DNA from: Zygaena filipendulae
Lineage: Eukaryota; Arthropoda; Insecta; Lepidoptera; Zygaenidae
Length of the DNA stretch: 64,000 nt
Assembly: GCA_907165275.2 (NCBI GenBank)
Contig: OU015670.1
Coordinates: 3,747,501-3,811,500, forward strand
Direction of reading: 5' to 3'
The translations under genes and the position numbers were made by a program. The notes beneath the pieces are model-generated. The model did no database searches. It was not told the DNA's origin and was given only the letters and a program-made list of their open reading frames with translations. The stretch's first letter is position 1. Every line of letters begins with the position of its first letter. This document shows positions 1 through 48,800 of this stretch, in pieces.

Positions 1-81
1 CCACCACACCATGCAGACACTTGGTTTCTGCCATGATGGGCTTAGACTGGTTTTCCCACACTTGGTATATAATTGTTTCAG

Positions 82-37711
<37,630 letters not shown>

Positions 37712-37738
37712 TTTTTAGCGTTGTAATTTTAATTTTGA

Positions 37739-37744
37739 AATAAA
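37739..37744 (+). promoter_or_regulatory. SNRNP200: Probable poly(A) signal of SNRNP200
   Basis: A canonical AATAAA begins 27 bp after the stop codon. A second one lies at about 37814. Inferred from motif and position only. Confidence 0.6.
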
Positions 37745-38015
37745 TAGTTTGTTTTTTAAATTCATTCGTTGTTTTATACGCACCGGACAGTGATAAATAC
37801 GTTAGAGTGTTTAAATAAAGATGCCAGTGTTATAATGCATGACTTTGGTCACGACTCACGGCCAATGTATAACCGACCAATTTATATAGGGGTTAAAAAA
37901 ATTTTTGAATCACAGTTCTGAAAGTCAACGCATTGCTACCATAGCATCCAAATCAAATCAAACTTGGGAAAACCTGAAAAAAAAATTGTATCTACTAAAT
38001 AATTTGTTTTTCTTG

Positions 38016-38059
38016 ATCTAGATCTCAGAAGAATAAAGTTATTCTTCTGAGATCTAGAT
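38016..38059. repeat. Perfect 21-bp hairpin downstream of SNRNP200
   Basis: ATCTAGATCTCAGAAGAATA plus A is exactly inverted after a 2-base spacer. It lies about 305 bp after the stop codon. Function unknown. Confidence 0.85.
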
Positions 38060-38647
38060 ACTTTTTGGGAGGAATATTTTTGTATCCAATAATTATACAA
38101 GGCAATCTGCTATTCAAACTGAATATTAATGTTATACACTTTTCATATTCAATTTTACGTTCTGGGTAGCTCTGGCCTCTAGTTGTCAACACCTCGTTGG
38201 AACATAAACATATAGGTACCCACAAACTACTTAAGACCTCTCCACATTCGCGCGCGAACCGCCGGCGAAGCCGCGAATTCGGAGAGACCTTTAGAGATAC
38301 TATATAATACCCAACAAACTTAACATACTTCTGTTTTAAATTTTTTTGTCATGGTACTGTTTTTGTGGTGTTCAATTAAGTGTTTTCATTCAATCATTTA
38401 TAGTTAGGTGCTAGAGCTTATCTAGGCTAAAATGACGCGCCCCTCCATTTAGCTAGGGAGTATTACTATATACATGGTATTTTTTACACAATATTAACCA
38501 TGATAAACTTATTTGTATTTACAACAAAGAAATAAAACTGACGTCCATTTTGCGATGATCCATTAGTGATGAACAGAGTGTGGAAACAGTGAAATAAGAT
38601 GGAATGGGGTGTTCGCTGGGAAGTTAACGGTTTACTATAATATAACC

Positions 38648-38775
38648 TAGAAGTCCCGATAAAGCATCGGAATGCATCTCACTGATTTATTTCAATGTGA
38701 ATTACTTCTGACAAGAAAAACTATATAACTTGGCTTTATGGACTTAGATTCCTTTGCCTTTACCATAAAGGGGAA
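38648..38775 (+). repeat. Dispersed repeat family B, intergenic copy
   Basis: AGAAGTCCCGATAAAGCATC, TTTCAATGTGAATTACTTC and CCATAAAGGGGAAA match the intron 28 copies. Confidence 0.55.
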
Positions 38776-38783
38776 ATCAAAGA

Positions 38784-39144
38784 CCGGTTTACACTCCTAT
38801 GAGTAGTAAGTAAAAAACTACGTGTGCACGCTGCCGGCCAGCAAGTAAGTAAGTGATTAAGTAGCAACTTGCCGCAAAATAGAAACTATTTCTATTTTTT
38901 TTGACAGGACAGTAACGCGTACGGGTACTCGCTTCGTTTCCCGCTCCCCTCCAACTTATTACTTACTACTTGCCGCCTTGTGGACGGTGCGCCGTCCGGC
39001 GGCCGGCACGTAACTAAGTGAAGAAATGTATTGTCAAACTTACTTACCTACTTATGGATGCTCACCGTTTGGACGTTGCTGTCTACTTTTCGATTAAATA
39101 AGTAGGTAAGTTGTACTTACTACTCATGGAAGTGTAAATAGGCC
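38784..39144. mobile_element. Intergenic MITE with imperfect inverted ends
   Basis: CCGGTTTACACTCCTATGAG on the left and the inverse of GGCCTATTTACACTTCCATG on the right. Many AAGTAAGT units inside. From 39145 to 40000 I see nothing recognisable. Confidence 0.65.
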
Positions 39145-40007
39145 ATTAGTGCCAATTTTTAATTGTTTAAATCTCGTCACGTCCCAAATGACACTGGCAA
39201 AAAAAGTAAAAACACTTTTGCCTCAGTATAATCTGTATTTTTTTTTCATGTTGGCACTACTGAGTAAACAATGAACAGGAAAAAAATAAACTAGATAGGA
39301 AAGAAATATTACGCCACCGACATAATCCATAAATAATAGGTATTATACCTTTTTTCAATGTATACATACTGTTACTATATATAGTAGTATGTTAATATTT
39401 TTTGAAACCCTTAAATTTATCTAAATCTTAAACTTGAGTGGTATGAACACGTTTGTCACGTACTTAAGTCGTTATTATTATTCTCTTTGACGTTTGTAAA
39501 ACGTAAACAACTCATACCTCCGTTCATTCAACTCGGAACAGCTGATTTTGACATAATACTGACGCGTTGTCCTCCAAGTGCATTTATTTGCAAGCGGCAT
39601 AATATTTTTGCATGACTCATCTCAACATTAATAAATTCAACATTATAAAACTACTTACATTAGCATAGCCACAGATAATATAATACTATACTGCATAGCG
39701 CAGAAATATTTTTTTGTTATAAAGTACAATTAAATTCCAAGTTATAATGCCTATTGTATATGAAATGTAGTTAACTTCAAATAATTCTAAATACCTATCT
39801 ACAATCTTAGGTGTTGTTTGCATGTAGTCTTCGTCTATAACTGTGATGTCACTCAGCGCGTTACTTCTGTGTTATGTTTCATGCTCTTGTAGTGGTGCAC
39901 ATTATGTTGACGATCAATTAATAAAATAAAATAAATAAAATAAAAAATATGTCAAGCCGAAAGATGATGAAAATACGATGAATTATTATATCCTCCTTTA
40001 ATACTTA

Positions 40008-40409
40008 CTAGCTGTCTCCCACGATTTCACCCGCATGAATTCCAGGGTAAACTATACGCATACCTATGAACCTTACTCCGGAATCACTCTGTCTATTCGT
40101 GAAAACCGCATGGAAATCCGTTCAATAGTTTTCGAGTTTATCGCGAACAGACAGTCAGACGCAGCGAAGAACTTTATTTTATCTAATATATATAAATCAC
40201 GTGTCACGTTGTTTGTCCGCGATGGACTCCGAAACTACTGAACGGATTTTGATAAAATTTTGCAACCATTTATAATATGGTCCAACTTAAAAGATAGGAT
40301 AGTTTTTATCCCGGAATTCCCTCGGGAACTGAAGGACATAGAGTACTTTTCCCGCAACCTCCGCGGGAACTCCGAAATTACCGCGGATGAAATCGCGGGA
40401 GACAGCTAG
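40008..40409. mobile_element. Two Helitron-like repeats, tail to tail
   Basis: 40008 starts CTAGCTGTCTCCCACGATTT (inverted); 40195-40409 runs on + to the hairpin CCGCGGATGAAATCGCGG and CTAG. Each CTAG end points outwards. Confidence 0.65.
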
Positions 40410-40456
40410 TAATATATAAGGATAATAGATGCATTGTAGGTAGATGGAAGTTCGAT

Positions 40457-41023
40457 ATCCCATCAAAAACAAACTTGTAAAAAATCCAAGTCTCGCAACT
40501 CAGTTCTTCTACATTAAAAAGTTGTGAGATCAATGTAATACCAAGTCGGTTAATTTATTCAGTGCCTACTTAAGGGTCCTTCTGTCTAAAGTTATCATGT
40601 TATAAGCTAATCTAATAACATTTTATAGTGACCATATCAAATTTAAAAATCTTTTATGTTTTAGATAGATTGATTGGCTTGGCGATCACGTGAAAACACA
40701 ATATATCTCACATGTAATACATAATTATGGTTCTAAACAATCTAATTTAATTATAATATGTATTACTTGTGAGATACATTGTGTTTTCATGTGATCGCCA
40801 AGCCAATCAATCTATTTAAAACATAAAAGATTTTTAAATTTGATATGGTCACTATAAAATGTTATTAGATTAGCTTATAACATGATAACTTTAGACAGAA
40901 GGACCCTTAAGTAGGCACTGAATAAATTAACCGACTTGGTATTACATTGATCTCACAACTTTTTAATGTAGAAGAACTGAGTTGCGAGACTTGGATTTTT
41001 TACAAGTTTGTTTTTGATGGGAT
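40457..41023. repeat. 567-bp near-perfect inverted repeat
   Basis: The left arm begins ATCCCATCAAAAACAAACTT and the right arm ends in its exact inverse. The arms are about 270 bp, with only scattered mismatches, around a loop of roughly 30 bp near 40740. No terminal duplication was identified. A transcript would form a long hairpin. A fold-back transposon is the simplest explanation. Confidence 0.9.
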
Positions 41024-41236
41024 CTCATTTCTTTTTGTAAATGGTCTTCCTCCTTTGAGCAATTTAGTCTATTTTAATAACTTGAAAGATTTTTTCTTGC
41101 TTTTTCATTCCGTTGACCATTGTACCTTTGAACATAATTATGTCTAGGTAACTATGTATCTACACTTTATATCTAGGTAGGTAACTAGCTACACTTATTA
41201 TTATTATTTATTAATATCTGGGCAACCGAGCTTCGC

Positions 41237-41682
41237 TCGGCTTAAATAGCTGTTCCCCGCGGTTTAACCCACGTTAATTTCGGAGATCCCGCGGGTATTC
41301 TGAGATAAAAGTACTTACTACCCTATGACCTTTCCTGTACCCTTGACAACGTGTAGTATGCAATAATTAATTCACCCGCGTTGATATCAGAGTTCGCGCG
41401 GGAATTCCAGAAATGAATCCTAGCTAGATCGATTTATGGCCCCCGAAATCCCCTGTATACAAAATTTCATGAAAATCGTTGGAGCATTCAGATTAGGGTA
41501 ATTTTATCTCGGAATTCCCGAAGGATCTCCGAAATTAACGCTGGTGAAATCTCATGACATTTTGCATGCACGTTGTCAGGGGTAAAGAAAACCTAGGGAT
41601 ATAGGGTACTAACTACTTTGCATTTCTGAATTCCCGCGGGATCTCCGAAATTATCGCGGGTGAAACCGCAGGGAACAGCTAG
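41237..41682. mobile_element. Cluster of Helitron-like repeats
   Basis: A diverged inverted copy from about 41250 (CTGTTCCCCGCGGTTTAACC) is followed by a + copy ending GGAACAGCTAG at 41682, with a third fragment between. Confidence 0.55.
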
Positions 41683-41685
41683 TCT

Positions 41686-41875
41686 CATATATTTATATGG
41701 GATTACAAAGTTATTTGTGCAGTTGGTACATATAACTGCATATATAACTTTGTAATTCCATACATTTATATGGGATTACAAAGTTATTTGTGCAGTTGGT
41801 ACATATAACTGCATATGTAACTTTGTAATTCCATACATTTATATGGGATTACAAAGTTATTTATGCAGTTGGTGT
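41686..41875 (+). repeat. 73-bp tandem repeat, each unit palindromic
   Basis: Two and a half units begin CATA(T/C)ATTTATATGGG at 41686, 41759 and 41832. Within each unit GGATTACAAAGTTAT is inverted as ATAACTTTGTAATTCC. Confidence 0.9.
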
Positions 41876-42798
41876 ATCTAGAAAACTGTACCGAAATTGC
41901 AAAATATTTCAATTTTTCCTTGATTTATACAATAAACACTAATTGTATTCTAAATTTCAAACTTCTATGTCTGCTAGAAGTGCCTTAGAGTTTTGATGAT
42001 CGGTCAGTGAGTGAGTGAGTGACCTACAAAATTAAGAAACTTTGACTAGTTATAATTCTTAAACTACTGGTTCAAATCGAATGAAATTTAAATTATACCG
42101 TCTTTATACAATACCTGCTTGTTTACTAAAAATTCAGGCTTCTAGTTTTATCCACAACGAAGTTATAGGGGGTCGAAAATGGCCTGAATTGCTTCGAGAA
42201 AAGGATAGTACGGCCGTGCCGCTTTTGTTGCTCGACTTGGCGGGGGCACTGCCGTGCCCCCAGATATAAAATCAATTGTCGCAAATGATATTAAGTCTTA
42301 TACTCGTGCATTGATTCCATGAAATTAGCTCGAGCTCTGGGGTGGTTCATAATAAAAAAAATATTTTTTAATTAAAATAATTTATATTAAGTACGGCTCA
42401 CCTGTATTTTTTGCAGTTAAAGCGCATTGCATTGTGATAATAGTTTATTAGTTTAACTATTATAATTCTTTTTAAAGCTTTTGCTTTTGTCAGTCTGTCT
42501 GTCTGTCTGTATAAATCTGTATATCTCAGTTACAAGCTGCAAATAGCAAAGTGTAAAATTGAAAATAATTGGAATTTCCAAAAAAAGATCCGTTCGTTAA
42601 AATAATTAAGTAGGTAGCTGTAATATTTTGTAATATAGACTTTATCTCTTTCACACTACACGTCGTCTAATAGGCACATCTCTTTCTTGTAGCTTGAGTT
42701 CACAAATCATGAAATCACGATCATTCGGAAATCGGCTCGCGTTCCGAATAGTGCTGCGGCGAACAACAAACAAAAAGTGATTAAAATTGACAACCAAG

Positions 42799-42858
42799 AT
42801 GGCCGCTCAATCCACTGGAAGCGGTAATTTAGTGGAGGAATTCGAAGAATCATTTCAG
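42799..42858 (+). CDS. MED28: MED28 exon 1 (aa 1-20)
   Basis: [20 protein letters not shown], donor GTAATG. Confidence 0.9.
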
Positions 42859-45800
42859 GTAATGTTTTTATTAAGTCTTAAAATAAGTATATTTGTTAGA
42901 AAATTAGGTAATGACAAATAATATTTTACTAACCTCTACAAAATTCGATCTGTCAAGGTATGTTTACAATAATACCAACATCACAAATCCAAACAAATCG
43001 TGGCCCATAAAGTAGAAGCACAAGTAGAAGCTTCATAAGCTGCTTTTGATATTTCGACTCGATTATTCGTTTAAAGATTGGTGTACGTGACCCAATTTCG
43101 ATTATGCAGCTTCGACTAGACGAGCACGTCTCGTATAGTAAGCGGCCATTTTCATTTTTATCTAAATGTCTGAAGTGTATTTTGTGATTCTCGGCAGTGC
43201 TAATAAAGTTTCGTCATTATTTATCTACATGTGAATAATTACTAATTTGTGTTAGTTTATTGTATAAAACTGAAAAATTACTATGACAATGTGAAAAATG
43301 GTAAAAATACATAGTGGTTAACTCGCAGGTTCATAATAACGCTGGGAAATTTTGTGCAATCGAAATATCATTATGTCTGCATTTGGTGATGAAGCTTATG
43401 TTTCGGGTAGTGGCGTTGCGATACAAACTTTTCGCCCGACATGGGATGAGTTCAAAGATTTTAACAAATTCATCCAATATATGGAATCGAAGGGGGCTCA
43501 TAAAGCTGGGCTCGCGAAGGTGATTCCGCCACCAGAATGGGTCCCGCGGAAGCAGGGCTATGATCTGACCGCCCTGGACATCACAATACCGTCGCCTATC
43601 TGCCAGGTTGTGACCGGCAAGCAAGGTTTGTTTCAACAAATCAACATACAAAAAAGAGCTATGTCTGTCAAGGACTTTGCTAAAATGGCAAACTCCGCCA
43701 AGTATTGTACACCGCGGCATACGAGTTTCGAAGACCTAGAGAGGAAGTACTGGAAGAATGTCACATATGTGGCTCCGATATATGGTGCAGATGTCAACGG
43801 TAGCATTACTGACCCCGAGGTCACAGAATGGAACATCAACCACCTGGGAACCATATTAGACTTTGTTAACTCAGATTACGGCATTGAAATTGATGGGGTT
43901 AACACTGCTTATTTATACTTTGGTATGTGGAAAACAACTTTTGCATGGCATACTGAGGATATGGACCTATACTCTATAAACTATCTTCATTTTGGGGAAC
44001 CTAAAACCTGGTATGCCATCCCACCAGAACATGGAAAAAGATTTGAAAGAATTGCAGCAGGATTCTTCCCTACATCAGCAAAGACATGCCATGCATTTCT
44101 TCGTCACAAAATGACACTGATCTCACCACAGATATTAAAACAGTATTCCATACCAGTCAATAAAATAACACAACAAGCTGGTGAGATTATGATTACATTC
44201 CCATTTGGTTATCATGCTGGTTTCAATCACGGTTTCAACTGCGCAGAATCCACCAATTTTGCAGCACCACGCTGGGTAGAGTATGGGAAAAGAGCTACAC
44301 AGTGCACCTGCAGTAATGACATGGTAAAGATCTCAATGGACACATTTGTGAAACGCTTCCAACCTGACCGCTATGAACTTTGGCTCAAAGGCCAAGATAT
44401 TGGCTGTCATCCAGAACAACCAGAGAAAATGGTTCCAGCTCCACACCCATCAGGACAAGATATTCTGTGTAACAAAAACAATACAGAACTTCCAGAATCA
44501 TTCATAGAAGCTGAAATTCTAGAAAGTCAAAAGAAGAAAAAGAGGCATCCGCTACATCTTAAACGCGCAATGGCCAGTAAGAGCATATCAGAAGGAGCAA
44601 TAGCTGTGTCGATCCTTGGTGAGAATGTAATGGATGATGATGAAATGACCATGGCTGAAGGTGATCTTGACATGATGACTTCTATGAAACGACCAGTTAT
44701 GCCAATGGAAGACACACAATTGGATGCCCTTGAAGATATTTGGTTGAAAGGTGATGAAATGGACCCATCTGAAGCCCAACTACCAGATGTCGGATATATG
44801 GACTCAGATAGAGATTCTGATTATGAAGAACATAAATCTCAAAAGAAAACACCAAAGTCTAAAAGAAAGAAAAAAGATACTGTAAAAAAGGAACCTAGAA
44901 GCAAGTCAAAAAGTGACACTGATGATGTGTTGGATGTAAGATCAGAAAATGTTAATGATACATCTAAACCGAAATGTAAAAAGATCAAAACTAAGAAACT
45001 ATCCAGTGAAGACCTTTCAAAATTAACTTCTGTCATCTTACCACCACATGAAAATGAAACTGTACCTGAGCCACCAATAGTTGAAAGTGTAGTACCTGTA
45101 ACACCTTTACTGCCTGACCCCAATAACACCTCTGAAACAGTAAATCTCAATGTTAATCTAACTGATGAACCACAAGTAAAAGAGAAGAAAAAACGGAAAT
45201 ATGTACGCAAAGTGAAACAGGATGGTGAGAAAATAGAGAAAGTGATTAAAGAAACAATCAAGAAAGAGCCAAAAGAAAAGAAACCACCGAAAGAAAAGAA
45301 GCCTCCTCAAGAAAAGAAACCTAAAGAAAAGAAACCACCCAAGGAGAAGAAACCGCCTAAAGAAAAGAAACCACCTAAAGTAAAAGATGAGGATAAGATA
45401 AAGAAACCGAGAAAACCACGAGTTCCTAAGAATTCACCTAACTTTGAGTATAATTCTCCACTGCAACCGATCATGGCGAGCGAGCAAAGCGAGAGAGATT
45501 ACAGGAGTATGAAGAGTGGTCAAGTGAAGACAGAAAGTGCACCTTTGACCTCACAGCAAGTGTACACCCTCCAACATTCACCATCTAAACTTTACAAAGA
45601 TGTCGTCCCTTCTAAAATACAACCAATCAACAAAAACCCCAGTGCATTCGAGAGTGAGTTCCACAAATTCATGAACAAAAAATCACCGTTAACTGATGCG
45701 GGTTACTCAAATGCTTATAAAACTAGTAAATATATTAAAAAACACAGTCCAAAGTCGGTCCCTAACAAAACACAGTCGGTCAGCGAAAAGGTTATCGTTG

Positions 45801-48800
45801 AGAAAATCGAGCCAGTGTTGCCTCCATTGAAATCACCAGAGAAACCTGTGCAGCAGCAAGACTGGGCGATGCCAATTGGCCAGTACAATGACAATATATT
45901 TGTAGAGTCCTCTATGAATTTCCAAACGTATTCCAGTCCAAGTGCGATGGAGCGACTCAACGCTCCGCCTAGTCATCATCCAAATGTGGTCGCAAACCAG
46001 TGGAACACGGATCAGGGGTACTATCAAACAAATGCACACACGGTACACAACTTTCAAAACTATGGTACACAGATGAACTCAAATCCTTACTACAGGAGTC
46101 CGTACCAATCACCACCATGGTATGGATTTACTAAATAATGATGAACAGTATTTTGTGTAATTATTAAGTAAAATAAAACTTTAAACACTTAATTATGCCA
46201 CCATAATTATGCCACAAGTGTAATTCGTTTTAACTGTTTTCATATTTACATGATATCTCACTGACAAGACAACTGACTGACAAGAATCCATCACTGAAGT
46301 AAAAGCAACTTGCAACAATATAATATCTCGAAATAGTGAAATAACTCACATTGAAATATGACATGTTTATCTAAATTATAAAAGTGGTAGCTTTTTAGTT
46401 AGAACATATAGATATATTGGCAATTTTTGAAATGTTTCATTTCCCAAGAGATACTGTTGCTTCTTAATTTGGCGGCAGCTTTCGGTAAAGTCAAGTGTTT
46501 ATGTGGACCGGAAGCTACGTGTGATTTTATGTCTGTGTGACTTGTGGATAAATGGCCGGTTGGCTCGGTAGAATGATATTGAATTCTTTTAACTTCTGTC
46601 AGATTTCAGATGAACGGCCACTTTATCAGGGTTCATTACTTTAGATTTGTGTATAAGCAATTTTTTTTATTTATTTCAATTATATTATAAGGTCACCGTA
46701 TAGTAATACTAGTGAGTGCAAAAAAAGTTTATAAATTAAAACTAGTTTTATGTAAGTATTTTAAGAATTTTGGTGTTGGCGTGGTTACGGGGGGGTTACG
46801 TTGGTTTCAAGGTTCTCCACTGCTAAATTGTTACCTATAAGTGACTTCGGACATGACTTCAGCCGCCCTAACAGCGCCAATACCAGAAGAAAAGATAAAA
46901 TGAAGTGAAATTAGATAATAATTAGATAATAATTAAACAAAAGGAATCGGTTTACAAACAAAAATTGGGATTATGTTGTTGTATGAGATCTGTGCTTCGT
47001 ATATTATTTATACAGGATGTATATCGACGAACGAGGGAAATGTTGAAGGAGGATTGCAATATTAGATTCTTGTCCCAAACAACTAAAACACATGACGTTA
47101 ATTTTTTGTTTAATCATCCAAAAAATACAAAGAGAGCGCGCAAGAAACAGACGCACCTACCGGTCCTTTCATTTGTATCGTCGGCCGTCGCCGATGCGCC
47201 GACATTACAAAATATTATGTAAAAGTCATTCACTCGAGTTTTATAGTTGATGTTTTCTCTGTGATTTATTCGTGTTTTTCTATATCTATATTTTAAATAA
47301 TTATAGTTAAATGAAAGCATAAATCTTCGAGTGCTTTGAATATTTCATTCGCTTTATAAAATACCCTAAGCCGGCGGATTAGTTACAGTACAACCGTTCC
47401 ACTAATTATACCTAATACTCCTTTCACGTTCCTACATCACAAATATGCTTTTTCACTTGTCAATTGTTTCCCACAGTCTTTGTTTTCAGTAAACATTGTT
47501 CAATTTCCAACACCATAAGCTCCATCAAATTATTTATTTAGAAACAGAATGAACGGTAAAAATCAAAATTCTAATTAGTCCGTCAGTTAGAAAATAAAAA
47601 ACAATAGACACGTTTTTTTTTTTGCTTTTTCAAATAAGTTAAAATATACACAGATAAAGCGCATTAAAGTTTAGGGTGGGGGCTCATGACGTCATTATTC
47701 AGTATAAACCGCTAAAAGTCGCCATACAAACTGTCCTGTTAGTGACGTCACGCGAAATTTCAACTCAATGTATCGCCGTTATTTTTTGATTACGTGAATT
47801 CTTTTTAAATGAAATATCTTAAAATATGTATATCATTCTTTATAGCGGGTGGCGTTAGTTTCATTCCTGTATGCACCTTAAGCTCAGTGAACTAGGGTTG
47901 CTCAGTGAGGAGACGATAGTGGCTCGGGGGATGGCCGGTTCTGTCTTTTAAATTGATAGAGGCTATCTATACGATACAATCAAACTGCCCTGATCGCCTG
48001 CTGCCTGCTGGTGAGTTTCTTCATCACTCCATATTGGGCTAGGAAAATTAGGTTGAGTGCGTAAAGTAATAATGTAGGTATACTGTAACTAAATAAATAA
48101 AATGTTCATTACACCAACAAATCGACGAGTTGGTTTGTGTGATACAAACCAACAAAATTGTTTATGTTCTTGAAATTCTCGATTCATTATTGCACTGAGT
48201 TAAATTACCAATAGGTACGTTTATTTCACAGTTTATTATTCGGGGGTCGATTTTGTTTGTCGTCTCCGAGATGTCGCTTGCACGCCCCAAAACTGGGCCC
48301 TTATTCACTATGACCATAACACGCCATAACACGTGATAAGACGCCACAAAAATTGTTATTCCCTCGCGATCAAAGAAGTTTTACTTTAAAAAATACTTTT
48401 ACAACGTGTGTTATGGCATACAGAATATTAATTTCTAATATTTTGGCACCTGGAGCGGTCGGAATTGTGTTTAAGAACGCGCGTTATGGACTAGGAATGT
48501 TGTTGGTCGTAGGAAATAAGGGCCCTGGTTGGTGACTCTCGCTGGGAACAAGACTATGCATGATTTTTTATACATTTTTGCTCTAAAATTATCATTTATG
48601 TTGAATGAAGCCTAACAACTATTGTGCCTGTCAGTTGTCACGTCCGATACGTAAAAAAAAATCACGCAATCGGCCGTTGAATATTAACATGTTCAGATGG
48701 ACCGTCGCGCCCATTTCTCATTAGAAACTGAATTTCTAGATGTCTCTCTGAAAATATCGTGTCGCGACATGGCAGTGGCATGGCGACATGGTAGTATGAT

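Noticed and set aside
43352..43372. Upstream extension of KDM4
   Set aside because: The first codon there is TTG; the first ATG with A at -3 is at 43373 and fits the family start.
46965..47222. Small gene downstream of KDM4
   Set aside because: No recognisable domain, splice context or codon bias; cannot be told from chance.
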